From assembly GCF_007994075.1 (NCBI RefSeq), contig NZ_VIWU01000001.1, forward strand, positions 124,001 to 188,000: a DNA stretch of 64,000 nucleotides. Direction: 5' to 3'. A model generated the notes under the pieces. It saw nothing but the letters and a program-made list of their open reading frames with translations. It was not told the DNA's origin and made no database searches. Source of the DNA: Pseudonocardia hierapolitana (GTDB lineage Bacteria > Actinomycetota > Actinomycetes > Mycobacteriales > Pseudonocardiaceae). Of this stretch, positions 33,293-41,359 are shown piece after piece (within the stretch, counting starts at the first letter, position 1; every line of letters starts with the position of its first letter). Made by a program: the position numbers and the translations under genes.

Positions 33293-33999
33293 GGCGCCCC
33301 TCGCTCGCCGACGCCGTCGCCGCCCTGCACGACCTCCCCGTCAACTACGACGAGGCGGCCGCACCGCCCGCGGTCACCGCGGGCTGGCACATCGACCGCC
33401 GGGTGCTGGAGCTGGGCCGGGAGGCGCCGGGCGAACCGGAGCCGGGCGGCCTGCTCGAGACCGCGGGGGCGCTGGTGAACAACTACGAGTTCAGCGACCC
33501 CTCGATCCTGCGCGCGGCCTTCCGGTACCCCGGCGACCTCATGGGCCGGGACATGCTGCTGGAGGCCCGGTTCCTCGTGCTGCGCTTCCTGCTGGGAGTG
33601 CGCATCACCACGGAGCACGACGAGGTGCGTGACGGTTCGCGCGGCCCGGAACGCGTGATCGGCTGGTCGTACCAGACCCTGCGCGGCCACCTCGAGCAGG
33701 GCCGGCTGGCCTACGAACTGGCCAAGGAGCTGGAGACCGGGCGCGTGGAGTTCCGGATCGTCGCATACTCGCGGCAGGCGCCGATCCGCAACCCGGTGCT
33801 CCGGCTGGGGTTCCGGCTGTTCGGGCGGCGCACGCAGCTGAAGTTCTACCGGCTCGCGCTGGCCCGGTTGCGCGGTCTCGTGCACGCGCCACCCGCGCCT
33901 CCGCGACCGGGTCCGGACGGTCTCGTCCGGGCACCCAGCGGGGTGGAGCCGGGCCGTTTCGAGACGTTCACCCTGCGCTTCGCCCACCCCGGGCGCTAG
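33289..33999 (+). CDS. DUF1990-family protein
   Basis: A 236-residue protein with the family core IGWSYQTLRGHLEQGRLAYELAKELETGRVEFRI (~121-155), preceded by LEARFLVLRFLLGVRI, and ending in a conserved helix (RRTQLKFYRLALARLRGLV). It is paralogous to the divergent gene at 32322-33041. Its TAG stop (33997-33999) is supplied by the CTAG end of a repeat element, so the last residues could have been reset by insertion. Confidence 0.8.
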   Translation: MRRPSLADAVAALHDLPVNYDEAAAPPAVTAGWHIDRRVLELGREAPGEPEPGGLLETAGALVNNYEFSDPSILRAAFRYPGDLMGRDMLLEARFLVLRFLLGVRITTEHDEVRDGSRGPERVIGWSYQTLRGHLEQGRLAYELAKELETGRVEFRIVAYSRQAPIRNPVLRLGFRLFGRRTQLKFYRLALARLRGLVHAPPAPPRPGPDGLVRAPSGVEPGRFETFTLRFAHPGR

Positions 34000-34152
34000 T
34001 GCTTCCCGCCGGAGGTTCGTCGGGGGTATCGGTGGATCCAGCTTCTCGCTGGGCGTGGCGGCGGGCAGCCCTCGTACCGGGCGTACTCGGGCTGTCCGCC
34101 GCTACGTCCAGGGTGGAGCTGGGCTTGGCGAACTTCCGGCGGGGAGCACTAG
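33996..34152. repeat. CTAG-family repeat, copy 2
   Basis: 157 bp from CTAG to CTAG, with inverted ends CTAGTGCTTCCCGCCGGAGG and its near-exact inverse. It lies between convergent genes and contributes the stop of the left one. It is shorter than copies 3 and 4 by a deletion near the right arm. Confidence 0.9.
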
Positions 34153-34163
34153 CCAATGCGCGC

Positions 34164-34781
34164 TCACGCAGGCGGGTACCGGTCCTGCTTCAGCAGCCGC
34201 GCGAGGTGCGCGGCGTTCGCGGCCATCGTCTTCAGCGTCGACGCCACGGCCTTCGGGGTCTCGTCGAGATCCTTGTAGTCCGTGGTGGTCATGGCCTCGC
34301 CGTTCCAGTACACGCCGCCGTTCGCCGGGATCGTGAAGCCGACGTCGTTGAGGCTCTGGAACAGGCCGGCCGTGATCGCGTGGCCGCCGTCCTCGTTGCC
34401 GACGACGACGGTGAGCGCAACCTTGCCGAACGTCTCCAGGCGGCCCTCGTCGTCGGTCATCGACAGCTCGGCGTCGAGCCGCTCGATCACGCGCTGCGCG
34501 ACGCTGCTGCGGTGCCCGACCCACGTCGGCGTCCCGATGACGAGGATGTCCGCGCCGAGCATCTGCTGCCGGATGCCCGGCCACGCATCGCCCGCGCCCA
34601 TGTCGGCCTCCACGCCGGGCTTCACGTCGAGATCGACCACCCGGACGCTGCGGCCGTCCACGCCGTGCTCGCGGAGCGCCTCGAGGACCTGGTCCGTCAT
34701 GAGCTCGGTGCTGGACTCGCCGGGCGACGGGGTCAGCGTGCAGTTCAGGGCGAGCGCCGTCAGCGGTGTCGGGCTGGTCAT
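34164..34781 (-). CDS. Flavodoxin/NAD(P)H-dependent FMN reductase family protein
   Basis: A 205-residue flavodoxin-fold protein: LTALALNCTLTPSPGESSTELM (phosphate-binding loop), ADILVIGTPTWVGHRSSVAQRVIERLDAEL, and KVALTVVVGNEDGGHAITAGLFQSLNDVGF. It is likely an NADPH-linked quinone or nitro reductase. ATG 34781 follows GCGAGGAC. It is divergent from the histidine kinase gene with 41 bp between. Confidence 0.88.
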   Translation of the reverse strand: MTSPTPLTALALNCTLTPSPGESSTELMTDQVLEALREHGVDGRSVRVVDLDVKPGVEADMGAGDAWPGIRQQMLGADILVIGTPTWVGHRSSVAQRVIERLDAELSMTDDEGRLETFGKVALTVVVGNEDGGHAITAGLFQSLNDVGFTIPANGGVYWNGEAMTTTDYKDLDETPKAVASTLKTMAANAAHLARLLKQDRYPPA

Positions 34782-34822
34782 GTCCTCGCGGTACCCGGCG
34801 ACGACGGGGGCAACCACCGGGC

Positions 34823-35995
34823 ATGATCCGGGACGTGCCGACCGACACTCCGCGCGATCCCCGCCTCGGCCGGGCGCGGGTGGCCGTCCTCGGCTCGCTG
34901 GTCGTCTCGGTCGCCTCCACGGTGATCTGGCCGGGGATCGGCGCCCTGCGCTTCGAGGCGCGCCCGCTGTGGCAGGTGCTCGGCTCCGCCGGGATCCTCG
35001 CCGTCGCGATCACCCAGGCCGCCGCGCTGTACGCGGCCGCGACGCCGGGCCTCGCGGAGCGGACGCGCCGCCGGTACGTCGTCGCGTTCCTGGTGGCCGT
35101 GCTCGCGTCGGTGCCGCTGGTGGCGCCGGTCGCCACCGAGGGACCGGAGGGCTGGGACACCTGGGCGTGGTTGGGCGCCGCTGTGGTCGGGTCGGTCCCG
35201 CTGCTGATGGGAACCGGCCCGGCGGTGGGCGTCGCCGTGCTGGCCACCGCGCTCTCCGCCGCGACCGGGGCTGCGACCGGCGGATCCGCCGCGACCTTCG
35301 CGGTCATCACCGCGGGGGTGGGGCTGAGCCTGCTCGCCATCCACGGGCTGCCGGTCGTGCTGTGGCACCTCGTGCTCGAGGCCCGCGACGGCCGCGAGGC
35401 GCAGGCCCGGCTCGCCATCACCGAGGAGCGGCTGCGGTTCGCCCGCGACGTGCACGACCTGCTCGGCCACCACCTGTCGGTGATCGCGTTGAAGGCCGAG
35501 CTCGCCCAGCGGCTCGCGGTCACCGACCCCGAGCGTGCCGGGCGGGAGGCGGGTGAGGTGCGCGAGCTCGCGGCCGGGGCGCTGGCCGAGATGCGCGAGG
35601 TCGTCCACGGCTACCGGGCGGTCGACCTCGCCGCCCAGCTGGACGCCGTCGCGCGGGTGCTCGGTTCCTCCGGCGTGCGCTGCACGGTCGTCGGCAGCCC
35701 CGGCCCCCTCCCGGAGACGATCGCCACCGGTCTCGCCGCCACCGTGCGCGAGGCCGGCACCAACGTGCTGCGTCACAGCCGGGCGAAGTGGTGCAGGATC
35801 GATCTCGTGCGGACCGTGGACGACGTGCGGCTCACCGTCGCGAACGACGGCGCGGGCGACGCCCGGCCGGACACCTACAGCTCGGGGCTGCAGGGCCTGT
35901 CCGATCGGCTCGCGAGGTCCGGCGGGCGCCTGCGCACGACCGTGGTGGACGGGGTGTTCACCCTCGACGCCCTGCTGCCGGTGCCCCGGCCATGA
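34823..35995 (+). CDS. Sensor histidine kinase (NarL-type two-component system)
   Basis: A 390-residue kinase with about four to five membrane helices (~18-170), then a HisKA_3 dimerisation segment LRFARDVHDLLGHHLSVIALKAELAQR with the phospho-accepting His (~205), and a C-terminal ATPase domain (TVREAGTNVLRHSRAKWCRID; GLQGLSDRLARSGGRL). The DesK-like membrane sensor suggests envelope or membrane sensing. It overlaps the response regulator by ATGA. Confidence 0.92.
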   Translation: MIRDVPTDTPRDPRLGRARVAVLGSLVVSVASTVIWPGIGALRFEARPLWQVLGSAGILAVAITQAAALYAAATPGLAERTRRRYVVAFLVAVLASVPLVAPVATEGPEGWDTWAWLGAAVVGSVPLLMGTGPAVGVAVLATALSAATGAATGGSAATFAVITAGVGLSLLAIHGLPVVLWHLVLEARDGREAQARLAITEERLRFARDVHDLLGHHLSVIALKAELAQRLAVTDPERAGREAGEVRELAAGALAEMREVVHGYRAVDLAAQLDAVARVLGSSGVRCTVVGSPGPLPETIATGLAATVREAGTNVLRHSRAKWCRIDLVRTVDDVRLTVANDGAGDARPDTYSSGLQGLSDRLARSGGRLRTTVVDGVFTLDALLPVPRP

Positions 35996-36597
35996 TCCGC
36001 GTCCTGCTCGCCGACGACGAGGAGCTGATCCGCACCGCGGTGGCAGCCCTGCTGGGCCTCGAACCCGACCTCGAGGTCGTGGCGCAGGCGGGAGACGGCC
36101 GGGGGGCGGTCGACGCGGCGGTGGCGCACCGCCCCGACGTCGCGGTCGTGGACCTGGAGATGCCGGGTCTCGACGGGATCGCGGTCGCGGAGGAGCTGAC
36201 GACGGCCGCGCCGACCTGTGCGGTCGTGATCCTCACCGGACACGGTCGGCCATCCCACCTGCAGCGCGCGCTCGCCGCCGGGGCGAAGGGGTTCCTCCCG
36301 AAGGGCTCCCCGGGCGGCACGCTGGCCGATGTGATCCGGCGGGTGCACGGCGGCGCCCGCTACGTCGACCCGGCACTGGCCGCCGACGCCCTCACCGCCA
36401 GGCCCTGCCCGCTCACCCCGCGCGAGCTGGACGTCCTGCGGGAGGCTGGCACCGACACCCCGGTCGCGGTCGTCGCCCGCCGCGTGCACCTGTCGCAGGG
36501 CACCGTCCGCAACCACCTCGCCGCGATCACCGCGAAGCTCGCCGTCCCCACCCGCGCCGAGGCCTACCGCACCGCCCAGGAACAGGGCTGGCTCTGA
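35992..36597 (+). CDS. Response regulator, NarL/FixJ (LuxR) type
   Basis: A 201-residue regulator. The receiver domain has acidic pocket LLADDEELI, phosphoacceptor Asp54 (VVDLEMPG), Thr in ILTGH and Lys in FLPKGSPGG. The C-terminal LuxR-type HTH (~135-195) reads LTPRELDVLREAG, HLSQGTVRNHLAAITAKLAV. It is translationally coupled to the kinase gene. Confidence 0.94.
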   Translation: MIRVLLADDEELIRTAVAALLGLEPDLEVVAQAGDGRGAVDAAVAHRPDVAVVDLEMPGLDGIAVAEELTTAAPTCAVVILTGHGRPSHLQRALAAGAKGFLPKGSPGGTLADVIRRVHGGARYVDPALAADALTARPCPLTPRELDVLREAGTDTPVAVVARRVHLSQGTVRNHLAAITAKLAVPTRAEAYRTAQEQGWL

Positions 36598-36746
36598 CCG
36601 GCGAGTCCGACATCCCGCCACGCCGAACCCCGCGTTCCGAACGGCCGGCACCCCCAACCGCCCGCGCCCGAACGCCCGACACAGCGGCCCGAACGCAAGA
36701 CTCGCCCGCAAGAGGCCCGGCCTCCCGCCCGCGAGTCGGACACCCG

Positions 36747-36900
36747 GACACGGCGAGTCGGGCGTTTCGACACGGCGAGTCCGACATCCCGACACGGCGA
36801 GTCCGACATCCCGACACAGCGAGTCCGACATCCCGACACAGCGAGTCCGACATCCCGACACAGCGAGTCCGACGTACCAGCGCGGCGAGTCCGGCGCGGG
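36747..36900. repeat. 22-bp tandem array, seven units
   Basis: Seven exact-length 22-bp units from 36747 to 36900. The consensus is GACACRGCGAGTCCGACATC plus CC; the first and last two units are diverged. Looser GAGTC-containing sequence precedes it from 36600. It fills most of the 314-bp gap between the convergent response-regulator and methyltransferase genes. No spacers of unique sequence are present. Confidence 0.92.
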
Positions 36901-36911
36901 GGCCGGCCGCG

Positions 36912-37469
36912 CTATCGGACCGCGCGGAAGCGGAAGGCCCTCGGCACCGCATCGACCTCGACGTCGGTGAATCCCACGGCACGGAGCCGGTCGGGCAGGG
37001 TGGCCGGGTCGACGACCGTCATCGTGTCGCCGATGTGAATCAGCCGGAACCGCAGGTTGAGCCGGCTGTCGAGCCCCGCGAACACGCCGCCGGGCCGCAG
37101 CACACGGGCGGCCTCGGCGAACAGCCGGTCCTGCTGCTCCGGGGTGGGAACGTGGTGCAGCATCGTGAAGCAGACGACCGTGTCGAACGACGAATCGGGG
37201 AACGGCAGGGCCGCCCCGTCCCCGGTGTGCACGTCGACGCGGTCCCCGAGGCTCGCGCGCACGCCTGCGGCCAGGTCCGGGTCCACCTCCACCGCGGTGA
37301 GCCGCCCGCCCTTCCCGGCGAGCCACCGGGTGGTCACCCCGTAGCCGGGCCCGATCTCGAGCACGTCGCCGTTGAGCGGAACCGTCTGGCACACCCACGG
37401 CAGCACCTCACCGTGCATTCGGGTGGCCCACGTGTCGGAACGGCAGATCCGGCGGTGCAGCAGGTTCAT
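36912..37469 (-). CDS. Class I SAM-dependent methyltransferase
   Basis: A 185-residue methyltransferase. Motif I VLEIGPGYGVTTRWLAGKGG (~35-54), VEVDPDLAAGVR (acidic end of beta-2), GDGAALPFPDSSFDTVVCFTMLHHV and RVLRPGGVFAGLDSR. ATG 37469 follows AAGGTG. It is divergent from an AraC-type regulator with 61 bp between. Substrate unknown. Confidence 0.9.
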   Translation of the reverse strand: MNLLHRRICRSDTWATRMHGEVLPWVCQTVPLNGDVLEIGPGYGVTTRWLAGKGGRLTAVEVDPDLAAGVRASLGDRVDVHTGDGAALPFPDSSFDTVVCFTMLHHVPTPEQQDRLFAEAARVLRPGGVFAGLDSRLNLRFRLIHIGDTMTVVDPATLPDRLRAVGFTDVEVDAVPRAFRFRAVR

Positions 37470-37530
37470 CGGCACCTTCGCGAGGCTAGGGCCGCGCTGC
37501 GCTGTCCGGTACCGGCTAACGTGCCGTTTC

Positions 37531-38298
37531 GTGTCGCGTTCCGGCCATCCACCCACGCTGCTCGCCCCACCGCTCGGCGCCGCGCTCGTCGGCCGCTTCG
37601 CGCTCGCCCGCGGGCACCGGTTCGCCGAGCACGTCCACCCGACCCACCAGCTCGCATGGGCGGAGCGGGGCGTGCTGTCGATCTCGGCGGGCGACACGAC
37701 CTGGGCGCTCCCCCCGACCCGCGCGCTGTGGATCCCGGCCGGCGTCCGGCACACCACCGCCGCGGCCACCGTCACCGCGATGCACAGCCTCTACCTGCGT
37801 CCCGAGCGGTCCCCGGCGGGCTTCGACGACCCGACCGTGCTCGCGGTGGCCCCCCTGCTCGCCGCCCTCATCGCCCATCTCGGCCGGGCAGAGCTGGGTG
37901 ACGACGAGCGCGCCCGCGCCGAGGCCGTGCTGTTCGACCAGCTCGTGCCCGCCCCGGTGGCCTCGGTCGAGCTCGCACTGCCCGCCGACGACCGTGCCCG
38001 CCGCGTGGCCGACGCCCTGCTCGCCGACCCCGCCGACGACCGCGGCGCCGAGGCGCTGTCCCGGCTCGCGGGCACCAGTCCGCGGACGCTGCACCGCCTC
38101 TTCCAGGACACCACCGGCTGCGGGCTGGGCGAGTGGCGCATGCGGGCGAGGATCCGCGCAGCGCTGGAGCTACTGGCCACCGGCATCCCGGTGGGCGTCG
38201 TCGCCAACCGGGTCGGCTACCGCACGCCGAGCGCCTTCGGGGCGGCCTTCCGCAAGGTGCTGGGCACGACACCGGCCCAGGTCTTCGGTCCTCGGTGA
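37531..38298 (+). CDS. AraC-family transcriptional regulator with cupin domain
   Basis: A 255-residue regulator. The N-terminal cupin-like sensor (~20-90) has FAEHVHPTHQLAWAERGVLSI and TRALWIPAGVRHTTAAA. The C-terminal double HTH has LSRLAGTSPRTLHRLFQDTTGCGLGEWRMRARIRAALELL and GYRTPSAFGAAFRKVLGTTPAQV. GTG 37531 gives the usual length. It may control the divergent methyltransferase. Confidence 0.9.
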   Translation: MSRSGHPPTLLAPPLGAALVGRFALARGHRFAEHVHPTHQLAWAERGVLSISAGDTTWALPPTRALWIPAGVRHTTAAATVTAMHSLYLRPERSPAGFDDPTVLAVAPLLAALIAHLGRAELGDDERARAEAVLFDQLVPAPVASVELALPADDRARRVADALLADPADDRGAEALSRLAGTSPRTLHRLFQDTTGCGLGEWRMRARIRAALELLATGIPVGVVANRVGYRTPSAFGAAFRKVLGTTPAQVFGPR

Positions 38299-38383
38299 GC
38301 ATCGGCAGTCCGGCTCGGCGATGCAGTGATCGAGGGCCGCGCACTCGACGCGAAGACCACCCCGATCTGGATCTCGATCCGCG

Positions 38384-38704
38384 TCATCGACGCCCTCGGC
38401 CGACGAGGACCCGCACCGACCGCCCGTCGGCCGACAGCAGCCCGTGGCGGCGGGCCTCCTCGAGCATCGCGGCCCAGCGCTTCGACCAGGCGGATGCCGA
38501 CGTCGGATTCATGCTCATCACGGCGAGCGATCGGAGCACACCCACGTCCAGCAGCGCGGTGTCGCCGTCCGAGAGCTCCCCGGTACCGGTGGTGGTGAGG
38601 GCCTTGCCCAGGCGTTCGGGGTCGAGGTCGGTGTCCAGTCGCAGGTCGGCGAGGTCGTCGGGGTCCTGCACGACGGCGCCCGCGGTCGACAATCGCACGA
38701 TCAT
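38384..38704 (-). CDS. Hypothetical protein
   Basis: A 106-residue protein, acidic in the first half (DPDDLADLRLDTDLDPERL) and with a helix ASAWSKRWAAMLEEARRHGLL followed by a short strand SVRVLVGRG. No domain recognised. Codon usage fits the genome and the start is an ATG. It is divergent from the DUF6158 gene. Confidence 0.55.
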   Translation of the reverse strand: MIVRLSTAGAVVQDPDDLADLRLDTDLDPERLGKALTTTGTGELSDGDTALLDVGVLRSLAVMSMNPTSASAWSKRWAAMLEEARRHGLLSADGRSVRVLVGRGRR

Positions 38705-38754
38705 CCGAACGATACTGCCGCATGTGGAGCGCGTCCGGCGGGCACTCCTGCCCC

Positions 38755-39021
38755 ATGACGGACCGATCGCACGGTATCGCCCCGGCCGAGCTCGCCGACG
38801 ACGTCCTGCGCCGCGAGCTGGCCCACCTGCACGAGACCCGCCACGACACGCTGCTCGGCGGCAGCGAGTCCGCCCTGCACGCGCACACCGAGCGGATGCT
38901 CGCGCTGGAGCAGGAGTTCCTGCGGCGGTTCCCGGAAGCGGGCGCTCCCGACCCGCGGCGCACCCGCGCCGGCAGCCGGGAGAACGCGGGCCAGCCGGTG
39001 TCCGGGCGCCGGATCGACTAG
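38755..39021 (+). CDS. DUF6158-type small protein
   Basis: An 88-residue helical protein: LADDVLRRELAHLHETRHDTLLGGSESALHAHTERMLALEQEFLRRFP is the family core, followed by a polar tail. Function unknown. ATG 38755 is used; an upstream ATG at 38722 lacks support. The TAG stop (39019-39021) is part of the CTAG end of repeat copy 3. Confidence 0.8.
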   Translation: MTDRSHGIAPAELADDVLRRELAHLHETRHDTLLGGSESALHAHTERMLALEQEFLRRFPEAGAPDPRRTRAGSRENAGQPVSGRRID

Positions 39022-39185
39022 TGCTTCCCGCCGGAGGTTCGTCGGGGGTACCGGTGGATCCAGCTTCTCGCTGGGCGTGCCGGCGGGCAGCCCTCGTACC
39101 AGGCGCACTCGGGCTGTTCGCCGGTGCGTCCAGCGTGGAGCTGGGCCGCTGAGACCCTTGGCGAACCTCCGGCGGGGAGCACTGG
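39018..39185. repeat. CTAG-family repeat, copy 3
   Basis: 168 bp between convergent DUF6158 and YibE/F genes. The left end is CTAGTGCTTCCCGCCGGAGG; the right end is its inverse with CTGG in place of CTAG. The left CTAG holds the stop of the DUF6158 gene; the right stop (39186-39188) follows immediately. Confidence 0.9.
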
Positions 39186-40448
39186 CTACCGACCCGCCAC
39201 CCGCCGGCTGCGGGTCACCACCGCCACCGCGACCGCTGTCGTGACCGGAACGGAGGCCACCAGGCCGATGCTCCCGACGAGGGTGCGAACCACCTCGGTG
39301 GCGATCACCTGCGTCGTGAGGACGTCGCCGAGGCCGCGCTGAGCGGCCGAGAACAGCAGGAGCAGCGGAAGGGTCGTGCCGGCATAGGCGAGCACGAGCG
39401 TGTTCACCGCCGAGGCGACGTGGTCACGCCCGATCCGCATGGCCGCGCGGAACAGCGCGATGCTGCGCAGGCCCGGGTCCGCCTGCCGCAGCTCCCAGAC
39501 CGCCGAGGTCTGGGTCACGGTCACGTCGTCGAGTGCACCGAGTGCACCGATCATCAGGCCGGCCAGTACCAGCCCCCTGCTGTCGACGCCCGTACCGAGC
39601 GCCGCTGCCAGGTTGGCGGTGTCCTCGTCGGCGCCGCTGAGCCGGGCGAGGTGGGCGAACGCGGTGCCGAGCAGCCCGATCAGCACGAGGCTCGCCAGCG
39701 TGCCCAGCACGGCGGTCGACGTCCGCGCCGACAGGCCGTGCGTGAGGTACAGCGCCCCGAACATGATCGCGCAGCAGCCGACGACGGCGACCGCGAGCGG
39801 GTCGCGGCCGGCCAGGATCGCAGGGAGCACGAACGCGATCAGCGTCGTGCCCGTGAGCGCGAGCGCTGCGAGCGCCGCGAGACCGCGCCTGCCTCCGAGC
39901 CCGACCACGGCGGCCGCGAAGAGCAGGGCCAGAACCAGCAACGGGGTGGAGCGCTGGAAGTCGACCACCGCGTAGGCCACCGGTTCGGTCAGCTCGTCCT
40001 CCGGCACGGAGAGGACCACGTCGTCCCCGGCCCCGAAGGGCGCCTCACCCCGGACGACCGAGACCTCGGTCACGATGCTCTGCCCGGCGAGTGGTCCCTC
40101 GGCGATCGCGACGGTGAGCGCGAGGCAGCCGTCCGCGTTGGGATCGTCGCTGCAGGCGGTCTCCGTGGCCGTGGTGACGTGCCCGTCGACGCGCACCGCC
40201 GTCACGTCGTCCGCCGGAGCCGGTTCCCCGAACGGGTACAGCAGCACGAGGCCCACCACCGTCGCGAGCGCGCAGGGCACCAGCAACGCCGCGATCAACA
40301 TCCGCACCCGGCGATCGGCCGGTGGCGCGGGCGAGTGACCGTGGCCGTGGCCGTGGCCACCGCCGTGCCCACCGTTACCGTGCCCACCGTCGCCGTCGAG
40401 CCGCCGGTGCCGGGCCGGGCGCCGCGCGTGGCGATCCGTGGAACTCAC
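39186..40448 (-). CDS. YibE/F family membrane protein
   Basis: A 420-residue protein with a Gly/His-rich cytoplasmic N-terminus (GHGNGGHGGGHGHGHGH), one membrane helix (MLIAALLVPCALATVVGLVLL), an extracytoplasmic domain (~65-140) and about seven further helices containing the YibE/F core (GALDDVTVTQTSAVWELR; RIGRDHVASAVNTLVLAYAGTTLPLLLLF). Transport role suspected; substrate not known. The His-rich start could bind metal. GTG 40448 follows GAGGATC; GTG 40463 is an alternative. Confidence 0.9.
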   Translation of the reverse strand: MSSTDRHARRPARHRRLDGDGGHGNGGHGGGHGHGHGHSPAPPADRRVRMLIAALLVPCALATVVGLVLLYPFGEPAPADDVTAVRVDGHVTTATETACSDDPNADGCLALTVAIAEGPLAGQSIVTEVSVVRGEAPFGAGDDVVLSVPEDELTEPVAYAVVDFQRSTPLLVLALLFAAAVVGLGGRRGLAALAALALTGTTLIAFVLPAILAGRDPLAVAVVGCCAIMFGALYLTHGLSARTSTAVLGTLASLVLIGLLGTAFAHLARLSGADEDTANLAAALGTGVDSRGLVLAGLMIGALGALDDVTVTQTSAVWELRQADPGLRSIALFRAAMRIGRDHVASAVNTLVLAYAGTTLPLLLLFSAAQRGLGDVLTTQVIATEVVRTLVGSIGLVASVPVTTAVAVAVVTRSRRVAGR

Positions 40449-40516
40449 GCGCCAGATCCTCACCGGTGCCCGGTGCCGCCCACGCCCCGGGTCGCGCTAC
40501 ACCGCCTGGCCCCCGG

Positions 40517-41359
40517 TCAGGACGCCATGGCCGCGGCAGGCGGGTTCCAGCGGAGGCTGTGCCACGTGCGGAAGGCGCCGGGGCGGTTGGTGATCACCCC
40601 GTCCACACCCGCCACCCCCGCGGCGCCCCACTCGTCGGGCTCGTCGAGGGTCCACGGGTAGACGCTGTAGCCCGCCTCCCGCAGCCGGGCGGCGAGGCCG
40701 GGCATCTCCATGGGCAGCTGACCGATCGGGTTGCAGCCGGCCGCCCCGAGCTCCTGCAGGCGCTCCATCAGCCCGTTCAGGTGCTCGGGCCGGAAGACGA
40801 GCAGCGACCGCGGCAGGTCGGACGCGACGTCACGGGCGGCCGCGACCGTCTCCGTCTCGAAACCCTGCAGGATCGTGCGCCCGGCCAGACCGTGGCGGCG
40901 GATGGTGGTGACCGGCCCGTCCATCTGCGCAGCGGTCCAGCTGCCCTTGAACTCCACGAGCCAGCCGACGTCGGGATGCGCGGCACCCCACTGCGCGACC
41001 TCGGTGAACGTCGGCACGCGGGCGCCGGCGAACCCGGGATCGAACCAGCTTCCCGCGTCGGCGGCGCCGAGCGCGTCCGAGCTGGTCAGGGCCACCTCGG
41101 CGTCGATTCCGGTGGTCCGCAGCGCCGACCCGTCGTGGATGATCACGGGCACGCCGTCGGAGGCGATCCGCACGTCGATCTCGATGAGATCGCACCCTGC
41201 GGCGACGGCGGCGTCGAAGGCCGCGATCGTGTTCTCCGGCGCCGACGACGAGTCGCCGCGGTGCGCGATGGTGCGGATGTGCCCCGGTTCGGGGCGCAGG
41301 GTCTCGGGAAGCCGGTCGCTCGGCAGAGCCCTAGATGTAGCGCGCAACGTTCTGCTCAT
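40517..41359 (-). CDS. Glycerophosphodiester phosphodiesterase
   Basis: A 280-residue GDPD: IAHRGDSSSAPENTIAAFDAAVAAGCDLIEIDV (catalytic His and metal-binding Glu/Asp), VIIHDGSALRTTG (second His) and the C-terminal YPWTLDEPDEWGAAGVAGVDGVITNRP. No signal peptide is obvious. ATG 41359 overlaps the end of the solute-binding-protein gene by 29 bp, so it belongs to the ABC operon. With UgpB-like neighbours, this suggests uptake and cleavage of glycerophosphodiesters. Confidence 0.92.
   Translation of the reverse strand: MSRTLRATSRALPSDRLPETLRPEPGHIRTIAHRGDSSSAPENTIAAFDAAVAAGCDLIEIDVRIASDGVPVIIHDGSALRTTGIDAEVALTSSDALGAADAGSWFDPGFAGARVPTFTEVAQWGAAHPDVGWLVEFKGSWTAAQMDGPVTTIRRHGLAGRTILQGFETETVAAARDVASDLPRSLLVFRPEHLNGLMERLQELGAAGCNPIGQLPMEMPGLAARLREAGYSVYPWTLDEPDEWGAAGVAGVDGVITNRPGAFRTWHSLRWNPPAAAMAS

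Noticed and set aside
34000..34150. Short open frames inside the CTAG-family repeats (VLPAGGSSGVSVDPASRW-type peptides)
   Set aside because: The same translation appears in each copy only because the DNA repeat is conserved; no start site or ribosome-binding site is in place.
36747..36900. CRISPR-like array
   Set aside because: Units abut each other with no variable spacers, the unit is not palindromic, and no cas genes are present.
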